Positions 34,017-42,984 of a DNA stretch of 64,000 nucleotides are shown piece after piece. Every line of letters begins with the position of its first letter. The first letter of the stretch is position 1. Under the pieces are notes generated by a model that ran no database searches, was not told where the DNA came from, and worked only from the letters and a program-made list of their open reading frames with translations. Position numbers and translations under genes: made by a program. Source of the stretch: Rhizobium aethiopicum (lineage in GTDB: Bacteria > Pseudomonadota > Alphaproteobacteria > Rhizobiales > Rhizobiaceae); the NCBI RefSeq assembly GCF_014197535.1, contig NZ_JACIFV010000017.1, positions 80,173 to 144,172 on the forward strand, in the 5' to 3' direction.

Positions 34017-35060
34017 ATGAAAGCCATGTTCTACGAAGCCTTCGAGCAGGCCCCGGAGATCCGCACCCTGCCCGATCCCACACCTGCCGAGGACGGCGTC
34101 GTCATCGCAGTCGGCGCAAGCGGGCTCTGCCGCAGCGACTGGCACGGCTGGATGGGCCATGACCGAGATATCCGACTGCCGCATGTGCCGGGTCACGAGC
34201 TTGCCGGGCGGATCGTCGCCACCGGCCGTGGCGTGATGCGCTTCAAGATCGGCGACCGGGTGACCGTGCCGTTCGTTTCCGGCTGCGGCCATTGCGCGGT
34301 GTGCCATTCCGGCAACCAGCAGGTCTGCCCGAACCAGTTTCAGCCCGGCTTCACCCATTGGGGTTCCTTCGCTGAATATGTAGCGATCGATTATGCCGAC
34401 ACCAATCTGGTGCACCTGCCCGATTCGATCGAGGACGCGACGGCGGCAAGCCTCGGCTGCCGCTTCGCCACCTCGTTCCGCGCCGTTGCCGACCGGGCGC
34501 GCACAGGGCCCGGCGAATGGATCGCCGTGCATGGCTGCGGCGGCGTCGGCCTGTCGGCGATCATGATCGCCACCGCACTCGGCGCCAATGCGATCGGCGT
34601 CGACATATCGGAGGAGAAACTCGCCTTCGCGCGCGAATGCGGGGCGGTGGCGACGGTCAATGCATCTGATGTCGCCGACGTGGCCGAAGCGGTGCGCGAG
34701 ATCACCAAGGGCGGCGCCCATGTCTCGATCGACGCGCTCGGCCATCCCGCCACCTGCTTCAACTCGATCAAGAACCTTCGCCGGCGCGGCCGGCATGTGC
34801 AGGTGGGGCTGATGCTCGGTGAATACGCCACGCCCGAGATTCCGATGGCTGAGGTGATCAGCCACGAACTTGAGATCTACGGCAGCCACGGCATGCAGGC
34901 CTGGCGCTACGACGCCATGCTGTCGATGCTGGCGGCCGGCAAGATCGCCCCGCAGAAACTGATCGGACGCCGCGTCAGTCTCGAGGAGGCCGTGCCGGCG
35001 CTGATGGGGCTCGATAAGGCGGAGGCGACAGGGATCAGCGTGATTACGCGGTTTTCATAG
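34017..35060 (+). CDS. zinc-dependent alcohol dehydrogenase family protein
   Basis: 347 residues, medium-chain dehydrogenase. Catalytic zinc ligands Cys (LCRSDWHGW) and His-Glu (PGHELAG), structural zinc cysteines in GCGHCAVCHSGNQQVC, and a Rossmann motif GCGGVGLSAIMIA (about residue 175). Oxidises an alcohol or aldehyde with NAD(P)+ in the cytoplasm. The AGxxVTxPFVSGCGHC layout resembles the subgroup acting on secondary or aromatic alcohols. GGGAGAACGCCG precedes the ATG. No partner genes are adjacent. Confidence 0.9.
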   Translation: MKAMFYEAFEQAPEIRTLPDPTPAEDGVVIAVGASGLCRSDWHGWMGHDRDIRLPHVPGHELAGRIVATGRGVMRFKIGDRVTVPFVSGCGHCAVCHSGNQQVCPNQFQPGFTHWGSFAEYVAIDYADTNLVHLPDSIEDATAASLGCRFATSFRAVADRARTGPGEWIAVHGCGGVGLSAIMIATALGANAIGVDISEEKLAFARECGAVATVNASDVADVAEAVREITKGGAHVSIDALGHPATCFNSIKNLRRRGRHVQVGLMLGEYATPEIPMAEVISHELEIYGSHGMQAWRYDAMLSMLAAGKIAPQKLIGRRVSLEEAVPALMGLDKAEATGISVITRFS

Positions 35061-35191
35061 GGATCGTTTTTCCCTCCCTGGTGGGACGAAAACGAGAGGA
35101 AGCAATAACTTTCCGAGTCTGGGCACAATGAAGTCGCAAGGAGAGAATACATCTTCCCTCCTCTTTAAGTATCATCGACTAATCGCTAGGT

Positions 35192-36118
35192 TCACTGCAC
35201 AGGCATATGATCTGTCACTGCCTGAGGTAACGGAACGGTTCTGCGGTTGGTGGACAGTTTCCGGTATTTTGACGGTGTTAAGTTGTGGTGACGCAGAAAC
35301 ACCCGGTTGAAATTTGACAGATTGCGATAGCCCACCTCGAAGCAGATGTCCGTTATCGGCATAGAGGTATCGGTCAATAGCTGGCCCGCCTTCCAGATAC
35401 GAAGCTTGTTGACGTGGTCGGTGAAGCTGTGTCCGCTGTTTTTCTTGAAGAATCGCGAGAAGGCGCTGTCGCTCATGCCGACCATGCGAGCCATATCAGG
35501 CAACCGGATGTCCTCCGACAGGTTGGCAAAGAGATATGCGAAGACCTGTTGCAGGGCTTCCAGCGAACCATAGCTCAGGTCCGGCACATAAGCCTCTGAA
35601 GACAGTGTATCGAACTCGTCGCTGTCCCGCAGCAGCGAGAGCAATGACAGGAAGGTCGAAAGCCGCACCGAGCCGGACTGGAACTCCATGTCGAGTATCA
35701 GCGCCTCCGCCTGTTCCCGCGCTCGGCCCTTGAAGGAGAGCCCCCGCTGTGCGCGCGCGAAAAAGTCACGCAGCCCCGCCAGTTCCGGCAGGAAGGCCGA
35801 AGCCTGCTCCAGCTTGGCCGGCAGAAACTGAATGACGATGTCACGTCCTGGAATGCGCTCATCCGGTCCGAGCGGCGTCACCCAGTCGTGCGGCAGGTTG
35901 CTGCCGATGACGGAAATATGGCCCGGCGTGAACGCGCCGACATGATCGCCTGCAAGCAGGACGCCGCTGGCGTTGGGAATGTAGTGGATCTCCACCTCCG
36001 GGTGGAAATTCCAGACGTTGCGTTCCCACGGATAGTCGTCGCGGCGCCAGAGGAACGACTCGTCCGCGCCAGTCAAGACATATTCAAATCTCGCGACCGT
36101 CGGCGAAATAACTGACAT
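35192..36118 (-). CDS. AraC family transcriptional regulator of the pentitol operon
   Basis: 308 residues from the ATG at 36118, which has GGAGG nine bases upstream; an ATG at 36127 is possible. N-terminal cupin-like sensor domain (FHPEVEIHYIPNASGVLLAGDHVGAFTPGHISVIGSNLPHDW), then a two-part AraC DNA-binding domain near the C terminus (DMARMVGMSDSAFSRFFKKNSGHSFTDHVNKLRI---DICFEVGYRNLSNFNRVFLRHHNLTPSKYRK). Divergent from the transport operon. The operon's palindrome lies between the two starts, so it is the likely activator. Confidence 0.9.
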   Translation of the reverse strand: MSVISPTVARFEYVLTGADESFLWRRDDYPWERNVWNFHPEVEIHYIPNASGVLLAGDHVGAFTPGHISVIGSNLPHDWVTPLGPDERIPGRDIVIQFLPAKLEQASAFLPELAGLRDFFARAQRGLSFKGRAREQAEALILDMEFQSGSVRLSTFLSLLSLLRDSDEFDTLSSEAYVPDLSYGSLEALQQVFAYLFANLSEDIRLPDMARMVGMSDSAFSRFFKKNSGHSFTDHVNKLRIWKAGQLLTDTSMPITDICFEVGYRNLSNFNRVFLRHHNLTPSKYRKLSTNRRTVPLPQAVTDHMPVQ

Positions 36119-36150
36119 TGCGGACATCCTCCCGTGCCTCCTAGCATGCT

Positions 36151-36185
36151 CGTTGCGCTGACAATCAATATTTGATTGTGCAACG
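36151..36185. promoter_or_regulatory. palindrome upstream of the pentitol ABC operon
   Basis: ACAATCAA-TAT-TTGATTGT (36161-36179) is a perfect 8-bp inverted repeat, flanked by CGTTGC (36151) and GCAACG (36180), which are also complementary. It sits between the divergent AraC gene and the binding-protein gene and is a strong candidate operator or activator site. AraC proteins usually bind direct repeats, so a different regulator is possible. Confidence 0.6.
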
Positions 36186-36360
36186 CACACAAGATTTCAT
36201 GAATAAATTCGGTATTTCGCGCATGAGAGTATCAGTATCGCGCAACGGCCGCGCTTGTGTCCACCAGTTCTTTCTACAACTATTGAGGTCCGTTGAGCGT
36301 CTTGGAGGAGAGTTTAGACGCACAACCGGACCGATTTTGCGATCCAAATGGAGGAGAACA

Positions 36361-37791
36361 ATGAACAGTTTCGTCAAAGCCGTGGGCGTCGGCTTCATTT
36401 CGCTTGGCCTTTGGAGCTCGACAGCTCTTGCTCAAGATTCCTGGTGGAAGACTGCCGCCCAGCCCTATCAGGGCGCGACCATCCGGGGCATCTCGGAATC
36501 GACCCCAGCGTCGAAATATGTCGAGCAGGTGCTCGGTCCCAAGTTCACAGAAGAGACCGGCATCAAGGTCGAATTCGAAGCGACATCCTGGGACCAGATG
36601 TACGACAAGGCGATCAAGGACATGGAGGCCAATACCGGCATCTATGACTTCGTCTATATCGAGCAGGACATCGTATATACATATCTGGCCCGAAACTTCC
36701 TGGTCGATATCACCAAGTCGCTCGCCGATAATGCGAAGATCGCTTCGCCGGACTTCAAGCCGGAGAATTTCACCACTTTCCTGAACTATTTCAAGGATCC
36801 GAAGTCGGGCAATGTCATGGGCGTCCCCATGGAAGCATTCATCAAGCCTTACCTCTACCGCAAGGATCTTTTCGATGATCCGGCGATCCAGAAAGCCTAC
36901 AAGGATTCCACCGGTGCGGATCTGAAGCCCGCGACGACGCATGAAGAGTATACCCAGATTGCCAAGTTCTTCACCGAATACGGCGCAGACAAGGAGCTCT
37001 GGGGAACCACCGTACAGGCCTCGTCGAGCCACCCCGCCGCCTTCTACGAATTCTTCGAGTCGGTCGCGCCGACCTTTGGCGTGTACAACTGGGGCATCGA
37101 TGGCACGACCTTCGCGGCCACCGAAGCGAACGGCGGCCAGATGAACTCAGCCGCCGCGAAGAAGGCGCTCAACTACTGGATCGACCTGCTGAAATACGCG
37201 CCGCCGGAATCGACGTCGTCCACTTGGGACGAGGTTGCCGGGACATTTGCCGCCGGCCGCGCGGCCCAAGGCCTCGTCTACGGTGAAAACGCTGCCTGGA
37301 TCGCTACCGACGAAAGCAAATCGACGGTCGTCGGCAAGGTGGGAGTGTCATTGCCTCCGGTCGAGGCAGGTGTCATGGAAGCAGCCGAATCCGGCAAGGG
37401 ATATATCGGCTATTACGATGGTGGCGCGTTCGGCATCCCGCATTCGTCCAAGAACAAGGACGCGTCGCTGCTATTCCTGCAGTATATCGGTCAGGCTTCA
37501 GTGCAGACCGACTGGGCGCTGGCCGGCTCCCGCATCGTCATGAACTCGACCTACGACGATCCCAAAATCGTCGACCAGGACAAGAAGATGAACGGCTACT
37601 ACACGCTGATGCGTGAGGACGGAAAGCTGTTCGCCGGAGCTCCGCCGTTCCCGTTCCACGCGCAAGTTCTGCAGGTAGTCGCGCCGTTCATCTACAAAGC
37701 GATCGTCGGTGAGATCAAGCCGGACGATGCGCTGGACCAGGCCGCCACCGCAGCAGAAGCTGAACTCGTGAAGCTCGGCTACCGCAAGTAA
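36361..37791 (+). CDS. ABC transporter sugar/polyol-binding protein
   Basis: 476 residues from the ATG at 36361, which has GGAGGAG eight bases upstream. A signal peptide (FVKAVGVGFISLGLWSSTALA) is cut before QDS. The mature protein matches family 1 (MalE/UgpB-like) binding proteins: ISESTPASKYVEQVLGPKFTEETGIKVEFE at the start, and YDGGAFGIPHSSKNKDASLLFLQYIG later. It captures the substrate in the periplasm. First gene of the pentitol operon, followed by a hairpin and the two permeases. Confidence 0.92.
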   Translation: MNSFVKAVGVGFISLGLWSSTALAQDSWWKTAAQPYQGATIRGISESTPASKYVEQVLGPKFTEETGIKVEFEATSWDQMYDKAIKDMEANTGIYDFVYIEQDIVYTYLARNFLVDITKSLADNAKIASPDFKPENFTTFLNYFKDPKSGNVMGVPMEAFIKPYLYRKDLFDDPAIQKAYKDSTGADLKPATTHEEYTQIAKFFTEYGADKELWGTTVQASSSHPAAFYEFFESVAPTFGVYNWGIDGTTFAATEANGGQMNSAAAKKALNYWIDLLKYAPPESTSSTWDEVAGTFAAGRAAQGLVYGENAAWIATDESKSTVVGKVGVSLPPVEAGVMEAAESGKGYIGYYDGGAFGIPHSSKNKDASLLFLQYIGQASVQTDWALAGSRIVMNSTYDDPKIVDQDKKMNGYYTLMREDGKLFAGAPPFPFHAQVLQVVAPFIYKAIVGEIKPDDALDQAATAAEAELVKLGYRK

Positions 37792-37814
37792 AAGACCGCA
37801 CCTCCCAAGCGGTT

Positions 37815-37842
37815 GGCGGCCGCCTCTAGCAAGGTGGCCGCC
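37815..37842 (+). terminator. hairpin after the binding-protein gene
   Basis: GGCGGCC (37815) pairs with GGCCGCC (37836), followed by CCCCTTTCC. It lies between the binding-protein stop and the first permease. Such hairpins often act as leaky terminators or mRNA stabilisers that give a high ratio of binding protein to permease. Confidence 0.55.
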
Positions 37843-37927
37843 CCCTTTCCTGACTGCGGTTTGCGGGCCTGCCCGCGACGCTGGTAGTCAGGCGAAAATT
37901 GTCAAGGACGATCTGACGGAGCGCAGG

Positions 37928-38806
37928 ATGAGACAATCCAACATCGGATGGCTGTTTCTAACACCAGCCACGCTAATCCTGTTCGTTGTCGGGTTCGTTC
38001 CCTTCATCTACATTCTCTATGTCGGCTTCTTCGACTGGAACACCAACGCAGTCGACCCCACGCTGCGCTGGGCAGGCCTCCAGAATTATCGCAGCCTCGT
38101 TTTTGACACGACATTCCTGAACTCGCTTGCGCGCACGCTGGTCTTCGCATTCTTCGTCGTTGTGAGCGAACTGTTGCTAGGCTACGTCCTGGCCCGCGCG
38201 CTGATGGCGGACCGCCTGTGGGGCCGGCAGTTCTTTCGCACGATCCACACACTGCCGATCGTTGTCGCGCCCATTGCAGTCGGCGCTACCTGGCGGCTGC
38301 TTTGCGTTCCCGGGTTCGGCATCGTGCCCTATTACCTGAAACTGTGGTTCGGCATCGACTACAACATCTCGACCAATGCCTATCACGCCTTCGTCACGGC
38401 CATGATCATGGACCTGTGGCATTGGACGCCGTTCGTGACGCTGTCGCTGATGGCGGGACTGACCGCCTTGCCGAAAGAACCGCTCGAACAGGCGCAGATC
38501 GACGGCGGCAACAAGCTGCAGATTTTCTGGTACGTGATCGTTCCGATGTTGAAGCCGGTGCTGCTGACTACCGTCTTCATCCGGCTGATGGACGCATTGC
38601 GCTCGGTCGACGAAATCTGGATGCTGACCAAGGGTGGTCCGGCTGAGGCGACCCGGTTCATCGGCCTTCATATCTGGATCAACGTCTTTCCGAAGACCGA
38701 TTACGGCTACGGTGCGGCCATGTCGCTGCTGACGCTATACGTCACGATCGTTCTGAGCTGGCTGCTGTTCGTCGCCATGACCGGCCGCAAGGGAGGCGCA
38801 CAATGA
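37928..38806 (+). CDS. ABC transporter permease, sugar type (MalF-like)
   Basis: 292 residues with about six hydrophobic helices. The first helix (GWLFLTPATLILFVVGFVPFIYILYVGFFDWN) is typical of MalF/UgpA permeases. The cytoplasmic loop motif that contacts the ATPase is EQAQIDGGNKLQIFWYVIVPMLKPV. It forms the translocation channel with the next permease, whose start overlaps this stop by 4 bases (ATGA). Second transport gene of the operon. Confidence 0.92.
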   Translation: MRQSNIGWLFLTPATLILFVVGFVPFIYILYVGFFDWNTNAVDPTLRWAGLQNYRSLVFDTTFLNSLARTLVFAFFVVVSELLLGYVLARALMADRLWGRQFFRTIHTLPIVVAPIAVGATWRLLCVPGFGIVPYYLKLWFGIDYNISTNAYHAFVTAMIMDLWHWTPFVTLSLMAGLTALPKEPLEQAQIDGGNKLQIFWYVIVPMLKPVLLTTVFIRLMDALRSVDEIWMLTKGGPAEATRFIGLHIWINVFPKTDYGYGAAMSLLTLYVTIVLSWLLFVAMTGRKGGAQ

Positions 38807-39636
38807 GACGCTCCGGTATAGCCTCCTTCGTCCTTTGGATATGCCTGACCATTCTGACACTGCTTCCGGTCTGGTGGATGCTGGTGGTTTCGATGCGCCC
38901 CCGCGTGAAGCTTTATTCGAAGTCGTTCCTGATCGACGATCTTTACTGGAACAATTTCCTGGCGGTGCTGAACAGCTCGACATTCCTGCCGTATCTCTGG
39001 AATTCGCTGATCGTGGCGACATCGAACGCTGCGCTGGTGTGCGCGCTCGGCCTGCTCGCGGCGTTCGGGCTGTCGCGTTACAAAATCGGCGGCGGTGACA
39101 ATGTGTTTTTCTGGCTGATCACCAACCGCATGGCGCCGCCAGCCGTGTTTCTGCTGCCGCTCTTCCTGCTGTTCACCAAGTGGTTCGTATTCGGCGATTT
39201 CATGCTGTTCGACACGAAGATTGGCCTGATCCTGCTCTATTGCGTCTTCAACCTGCCCTTCGCCGTCTGGCTCTTGAAGGGCATGCTCGACGGGATTCCG
39301 CTGGAGCTTGACGAAGCGGCGCGGGTCGATGGTGCGACAACCGGCCAGGTGCTGTCCAACGTCATCCTGCCGCTGGCGCGGCCGGGGTTGGCCGTCACCT
39401 TCATCCTGACCTGGATTTTCGCCTGGAACGAGTACCTATTCGCAGCGACCCTAACGTCGTCGGCTAACGCCAGGACCGTGACGACAGCGCTCGCTGAATA
39501 TGTCTCGGTCACCGGAACGAACTGGGGCGAGATGGCGGCGATGGCGTTCCTGACGACGCTTCCGGCCCTCATCGTGCTCGGCTTCGTCCAGAAACACATC
39601 GTGACCGGCCTCACGTTCGGCGCATTGAAAGGGTAA
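38803..39636 (+). CDS. ABC transporter permease, sugar type (MalG-like)
   Basis: 277 residues, about six hydrophobic helices. The conserved EAA loop is ELDEAARVDGATTGQVLSNVILPLARPG. The C-terminal half is ITTLPALIVLGFVQKHIVTGLTFGALKG-like (here FLTTLPALIVLGFVQKHIVTGLTFGALKG), the usual end of MalG permeases. Pairs with the previous gene, whose stop overlaps this start. Confidence 0.92.
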   Translation: MRRSGIASFVLWICLTILTLLPVWWMLVVSMRPRVKLYSKSFLIDDLYWNNFLAVLNSSTFLPYLWNSLIVATSNAALVCALGLLAAFGLSRYKIGGGDNVFFWLITNRMAPPAVFLLPLFLLFTKWFVFGDFMLFDTKIGLILLYCVFNLPFAVWLLKGMLDGIPLELDEAARVDGATTGQVLSNVILPLARPGLAVTFILTWIFAWNEYLFAATLTSSANARTVTTALAEYVSVTGTNWGEMAAMAFLTTLPALIVLGFVQKHIVTGLTFGALKG

Positions 39637-39637
39637 G

Positions 39638-39844
39638 ATGATGGCTGGCGTTCAACCCCAGAAAACCCAACGCGACGGATTCCTGCCTATCCGAACCAAC
39701 GGCTTCGACAGGGGCTTCATCTCGGTCGTTATCCTGATCCTTGTGCATCTTCTATGGATGCGCTTCCTGGAGGGCGTGTTGCCCCTATGGGTGGCGACGG
39801 TGCTCTGCCTGGCGCTGGCCGTGTTCATTATCCGAAAGGGCTGA
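39638..39844 (+). CDS. small two-helix membrane protein
   Basis: 68 residues; the ATG at 39638 is one base after the permease stop, with a second ATG at 39641. Two transmembrane helices (FISVVILILVHLLWM and LPLWVATVLCLALAVFIIR) follow a basic N-terminal tail. Small membrane proteins of this kind sit in several rhizobial polyol ABC operons, perhaps helping permease assembly. Role unknown; I do not assign it to a specific family. Confidence 0.65.
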   Translation: MMAGVQPQKTQRDGFLPIRTNGFDRGFISVVILILVHLLWMRFLEGVLPLWVATVLCLALAVFIIRKG

Positions 39845-39848
39845 AGAC

Positions 39849-40889
39849 ATGAGATCACTCGTCCTCGAACGCAAAGACGAACTGCGCATTCGCGACCTGG
39901 ACCCGAAGGAGGTGCTCGGTCCCACCGACGTGCGCATCGCCATCAAGACCGTTGGCGTCTGCGGATCGGACGTTCACTATTACACTCACGGCGCGATCGG
40001 CCCTTTCGTTGTGCGCGAGCCGATGATCCTCGGCCACGAAGCCGCCGGCATCATCGAAGAGGTCGGCAGCGCCGTCCAGAACCTGAAAGTGGGCGACCGC
40101 GTTTGCATGGAGCCCGGCATTCCCGACCCTCAAAGTCGCGCGTCGCGACTGGGTCTCTACAATCTCGATCCCGCGGTGCGCTTCTGGGCGACGCCGCCGG
40201 TGCATGGCGTATTGAGACCGAGCGTGGTCCACCCGGCGGCCTTCACCTTTAAGCTTCCGGACAATGTTTCGTATGCCGCTGGCGCCATGGTCGAGCCGCT
40301 GGCTGTGGGCTTCCAAGCAGTGTCCAAGGCGAGGCTGACGCCCGGTGCGATCGCGCTGGTCACGGGCGCCGGGCCGATCGGCATGGTGACAGCGATCGCC
40401 GCGCTGTCGGCTGGCTGTGCCAGAGTTATCGTTACCGACGTTGTCGACGAAAAGCTTGCCGTGGCGCGCAAGCTCGGCCCTGCCGTCATGACTGTCAACG
40501 TACGCTCGCAGGACCTGAAGAGTGTCATAGCCCGCGAAACCGACGGATGGGGCGTCGATGTCGTCTTCGAATGTTCCGGCGCGGCCGAAGTGATCGCAGA
40601 CACGGCGCAGCATGCTTGCCCCGGCGGCGCCATCGTCCTTGTCGGCATGCCCCTGAAGCCGGTCCCGCTCGATGTCGTCATCGCCCAGACCAAGGAGCTG
40701 CGCATCGAACACGTGTTCCGCTACGCCCATGTCTACCCGCGCATTGTCGCGCTATTGGGATCGAACCAGATCAATGTCGACGCGCTGATCACCGATACCT
40801 ACGCTTTCGAGGATTCTGTCGAAGCGTTCGATTACGCCGTGCGACCGAAGCCGTCCTCCGTGAAGATCCAGATCGAGCTTGGGAGGTAG
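39849..40889 (+). CDS. sorbitol/xylitol dehydrogenase family (zinc MDR)
   Basis: 346 residues from the ATG at 39849, seven bases after the preceding gene's stop region. Polyol-dehydrogenase features: catalytic zinc ligands in CGSDVHYYTHGAIGPF and GHEAAG, and RLGLYNLDPAVRFWATPPVHG, which matches the region of sorbitol dehydrogenase that faces the active site. The structural zinc cysteines are absent, as in sorbitol dehydrogenases. Rossmann motif GAGPIGMVTAIAAL. Oxidises a polyol (xylitol, sorbitol, or similar) to a ketose with NAD+. The operon context favours a pentitol. Confidence 0.87.
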   Translation: MRSLVLERKDELRIRDLDPKEVLGPTDVRIAIKTVGVCGSDVHYYTHGAIGPFVVREPMILGHEAAGIIEEVGSAVQNLKVGDRVCMEPGIPDPQSRASRLGLYNLDPAVRFWATPPVHGVLRPSVVHPAAFTFKLPDNVSYAAGAMVEPLAVGFQAVSKARLTPGAIALVTGAGPIGMVTAIAALSAGCARVIVTDVVDEKLAVARKLGPAVMTVNVRSQDLKSVIARETDGWGVDVVFECSGAAEVIADTAQHACPGGAIVLVGMPLKPVPLDVVIAQTKELRIEHVFRYAHVYPRIVALLGSNQINVDALITDTYAFEDSVEAFDYAVRPKPSSVKIQIELGR

Positions 40890-40890
40890 C

Positions 40891-41068
40891 ATGTACCTGC
40901 GGAAGCTGGATCTCAGTGGGAGAGTGGCAGTCGTCACCGGCGCGGGGCGCAACATCGGCTATGCCTGCGCTGATGCCTTATCGGAAGCGGGCGCGCATGT
41001 GGTGCGATGCCGCCAGCCTGATGACCGGCAGCATCGTCGTTGCCGATGCAGGATACACCTCATGGTGA
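40891..41068 (+). pseudogene. short-chain dehydrogenase remnant (internal deletion)
   Basis: The first 37 codons (MYLRKLDLSGRVAVVTGAGRNIGYACADALSEAGAHVV) are a normal SDR start with the TGxxxGxG cofactor motif and a GGGAGGT binding site. The last about 20 codons, in another frame, read DAASLMTGSIVVADAGYTSW, the usual SDR C-terminal end. The middle, roughly 190 residues with the Ser-Tyr-Lys active site, is missing. The join lies near 41000. It is therefore non-functional; the intact copy would be an operon enzyme. Confidence 0.8.
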
Positions 41069-41134
41069 AGCTGCCCGTGGACCCGTCCCGAATGATCGGC
41101 GGCCATGCCGCCACAACTGAGTGAGGATTGGCAC

Positions 41135-42205
41135 ATGGCGACGATCGAGCTCGACCAGGTCGACAAGCATTACGGCTCCTATCACGCACTGCGCAACATC
41201 TCGTTCGACATAGCCGACGGTGAGTTCGTCGTGCTGGTCGGTCCTTCCGGTTGCGGCAAATCCACGCTGCTGCGGTCGCTTGCCGGCCTTGAGGAGATCA
41301 CCGGCGGCACGATCAAGCTTGGTGGACATCGCGTCGACAACATCGCCGCCAAGGACCGTGACGTGGCAATGGTTTTCCAGAACTACGCGCTCTATCCGCA
41401 CATGACCGTTCGGGAGAACATGGCCTTCGCACTGAAATTGCGCGGCGAGAATCTTGCGGATCGCAACGTCAAGGTCGACAAGGCTGCCGAGATGTTGCGG
41501 CTTACGCCCTATCTCGACCGATATCCGAAGGCGCTCTCCGGAGGCCAGCGGCAGCGTGTTGCCATGGGGCGCGCGATGGTTCGCCGCCCAAAGGCGTTCT
41601 TCTTTGACGAGCCGCTGTCAAACCTGGACGCCGCGTTGCGCGTAGATATGCGTTCGGAGATCAAAACTCTTCACCAGCGCCTCGGCGCGACTTCCGTGTA
41701 TGTCACGCATGACCAGATTGAAGCCATGACAATGGCGGACCGCATTGTCGTGCTTCGCGACGGCAAGGTGGAGCAGATCGGCGCGCCACTGGAGCTTTAC
41801 GACAGGCCGGCAAATATCTTCGTCGCCGGCTTCATCGGATCGCCGGCGATGAACATGCTACCGGCCACAATCGATCTCTCTTCGAACTCAGCGCGGCTCG
41901 CTGACGGGTCGGCCCTTCCCCTTCCACAAGGCACGCGGGCGAGTAACGGCCAGGAGGTGATATACGGGGTACGTCCAGACCAGTGGATACTGTCGAACGG
42001 CAATGCCGGCGTAGCGGCAACTGTCGAGTTGATCGAGCCGACGGGGGCCGAAATTCTCCTGGCAGTCCAATTGGCGGGCAAGCGGGTCTTGTGCGCCTTT
42101 CGCGAGCGCCACGCGCTGAAGCCGGGCGACCGGATACGGCTCGACGTCGATCCTGCCGCGGCTCATGTGTTCGACAAGCAAACCGAGCAAAGACTCCCGT
42201 TCTGA
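41135..42205 (+). CDS. ABC transporter ATP-binding protein (MalK/UgpC type)
   Basis: 356 residues from the ATG at 41135, with GAGGATTGG upstream. Walker A GPSGCGKST, signature LSGGQRQR, Walker B AFFFDEPLSNLDAALR, and H-loop YVTHD are all present, followed by a C-terminal MalK-type regulatory OB domain (about residues 240-350). Energises the two permeases. Located after the deleted SDR instead of directly after the permeases. Confidence 0.94.
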   Translation: MATIELDQVDKHYGSYHALRNISFDIADGEFVVLVGPSGCGKSTLLRSLAGLEEITGGTIKLGGHRVDNIAAKDRDVAMVFQNYALYPHMTVRENMAFALKLRGENLADRNVKVDKAAEMLRLTPYLDRYPKALSGGQRQRVAMGRAMVRRPKAFFFDEPLSNLDAALRVDMRSEIKTLHQRLGATSVYVTHDQIEAMTMADRIVVLRDGKVEQIGAPLELYDRPANIFVAGFIGSPAMNMLPATIDLSSNSARLADGSALPLPQGTRASNGQEVIYGVRPDQWILSNGNAGVAATVELIEPTGAEILLAVQLAGKRVLCAFRERHALKPGDRIRLDVDPAAAHVFDKQTEQRLPF

Positions 42206-42230
42206 GCAACGGGCATCGGAAGGATCAACC

Positions 42231-42959
42231 ATGTCGGACTTTACAGGAAAAACCGTCATCATCACCGGTGCTGGCAAGGGTATCGGTCGCGCCTGCGTTG
42301 AACTGCTCGCCCACCGTGGAGCTCGAATCGTAGCCTTGTCGCGTACGCAGGCCGATCTGGATGATCTTGCGGCGAAGTTCGGCGCGGCGGTAATATCAGT
42401 CAATCTCGCCGATAACGCAGCAGCACGCGCCGCCATGAAGAAGGCGGGACTGGCAGACGCGCTGATCAATTGCGCGGGAACCAACGTGCTTGAAAGCGTC
42501 ATCGATATGACCGAGGAGGGCTATGAGCAGGTCCTCGGCATCAACCTGCGGGCCGCGCTGATTTGTGCGCAGGAGTTCGCGCGGGCTCGCATTTCAAACG
42601 GCGGCGGCGGTACGATCGTGAATGTGACCTCGATCGCCGGACATCGTGGTTTCGTGGATCACGTGGCTTACGCCGCTTCGAAGGCGGGACTGGAAGGCGC
42701 GACACGTGTGATGGCCAAGGAGCTCGGCGGCTATGGAATCCGGGTCAATGCAGTGGCGCCTACGGTTACCATGACTGAGCTTGCCGCGAAGGCGTGGTCC
42801 GAGCCCTCCAAACGTAACCCGATGATTGTTCGCCACCCGATGGCGCGCTTTGCAGAGGTCGACGACGTCGCACGATCGATCGCACTGCTTATTTCAGAGG
42901 ACGCAGCCATGATCAGTGGCGCAGTCCTGCCAGTCGATGGCGGCTTCCTTGCTGTCTGA
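42231..42959 (+). CDS. short-chain dehydrogenase, L-xylulose reductase-like
   Basis: 242 residues from the ATG at 42231. TGAGKGIG cofactor site; SRTQADLDDLAAK, the NADP-binding region, and the active-site triad Ser in NVTSIAG, Tyr and Lys in YAASK. The RVNAVAPTVTMTELAAKAWSEP and FAEVDDVARSIALLISED segments closely follow mammalian dicarbonyl/L-xylulose reductase. Likely interconverts L-xylulose and xylitol (or a similar pair) with NADP(H). Another polyol oxidoreductase activity is possible. Confidence 0.78.
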   Translation: MSDFTGKTVIITGAGKGIGRACVELLAHRGARIVALSRTQADLDDLAAKFGAAVISVNLADNAAARAAMKKAGLADALINCAGTNVLESVIDMTEEGYEQVLGINLRAALICAQEFARARISNGGGGTIVNVTSIAGHRGFVDHVAYAASKAGLEGATRVMAKELGGYGIRVNAVAPTVTMTELAAKAWSEPSKRNPMIVRHPMARFAEVDDVARSIALLISEDAAMISGAVLPVDGGFLAV

Positions 42960-42984
42960 AAATCAAAAAAGGTGAGACAAGACG

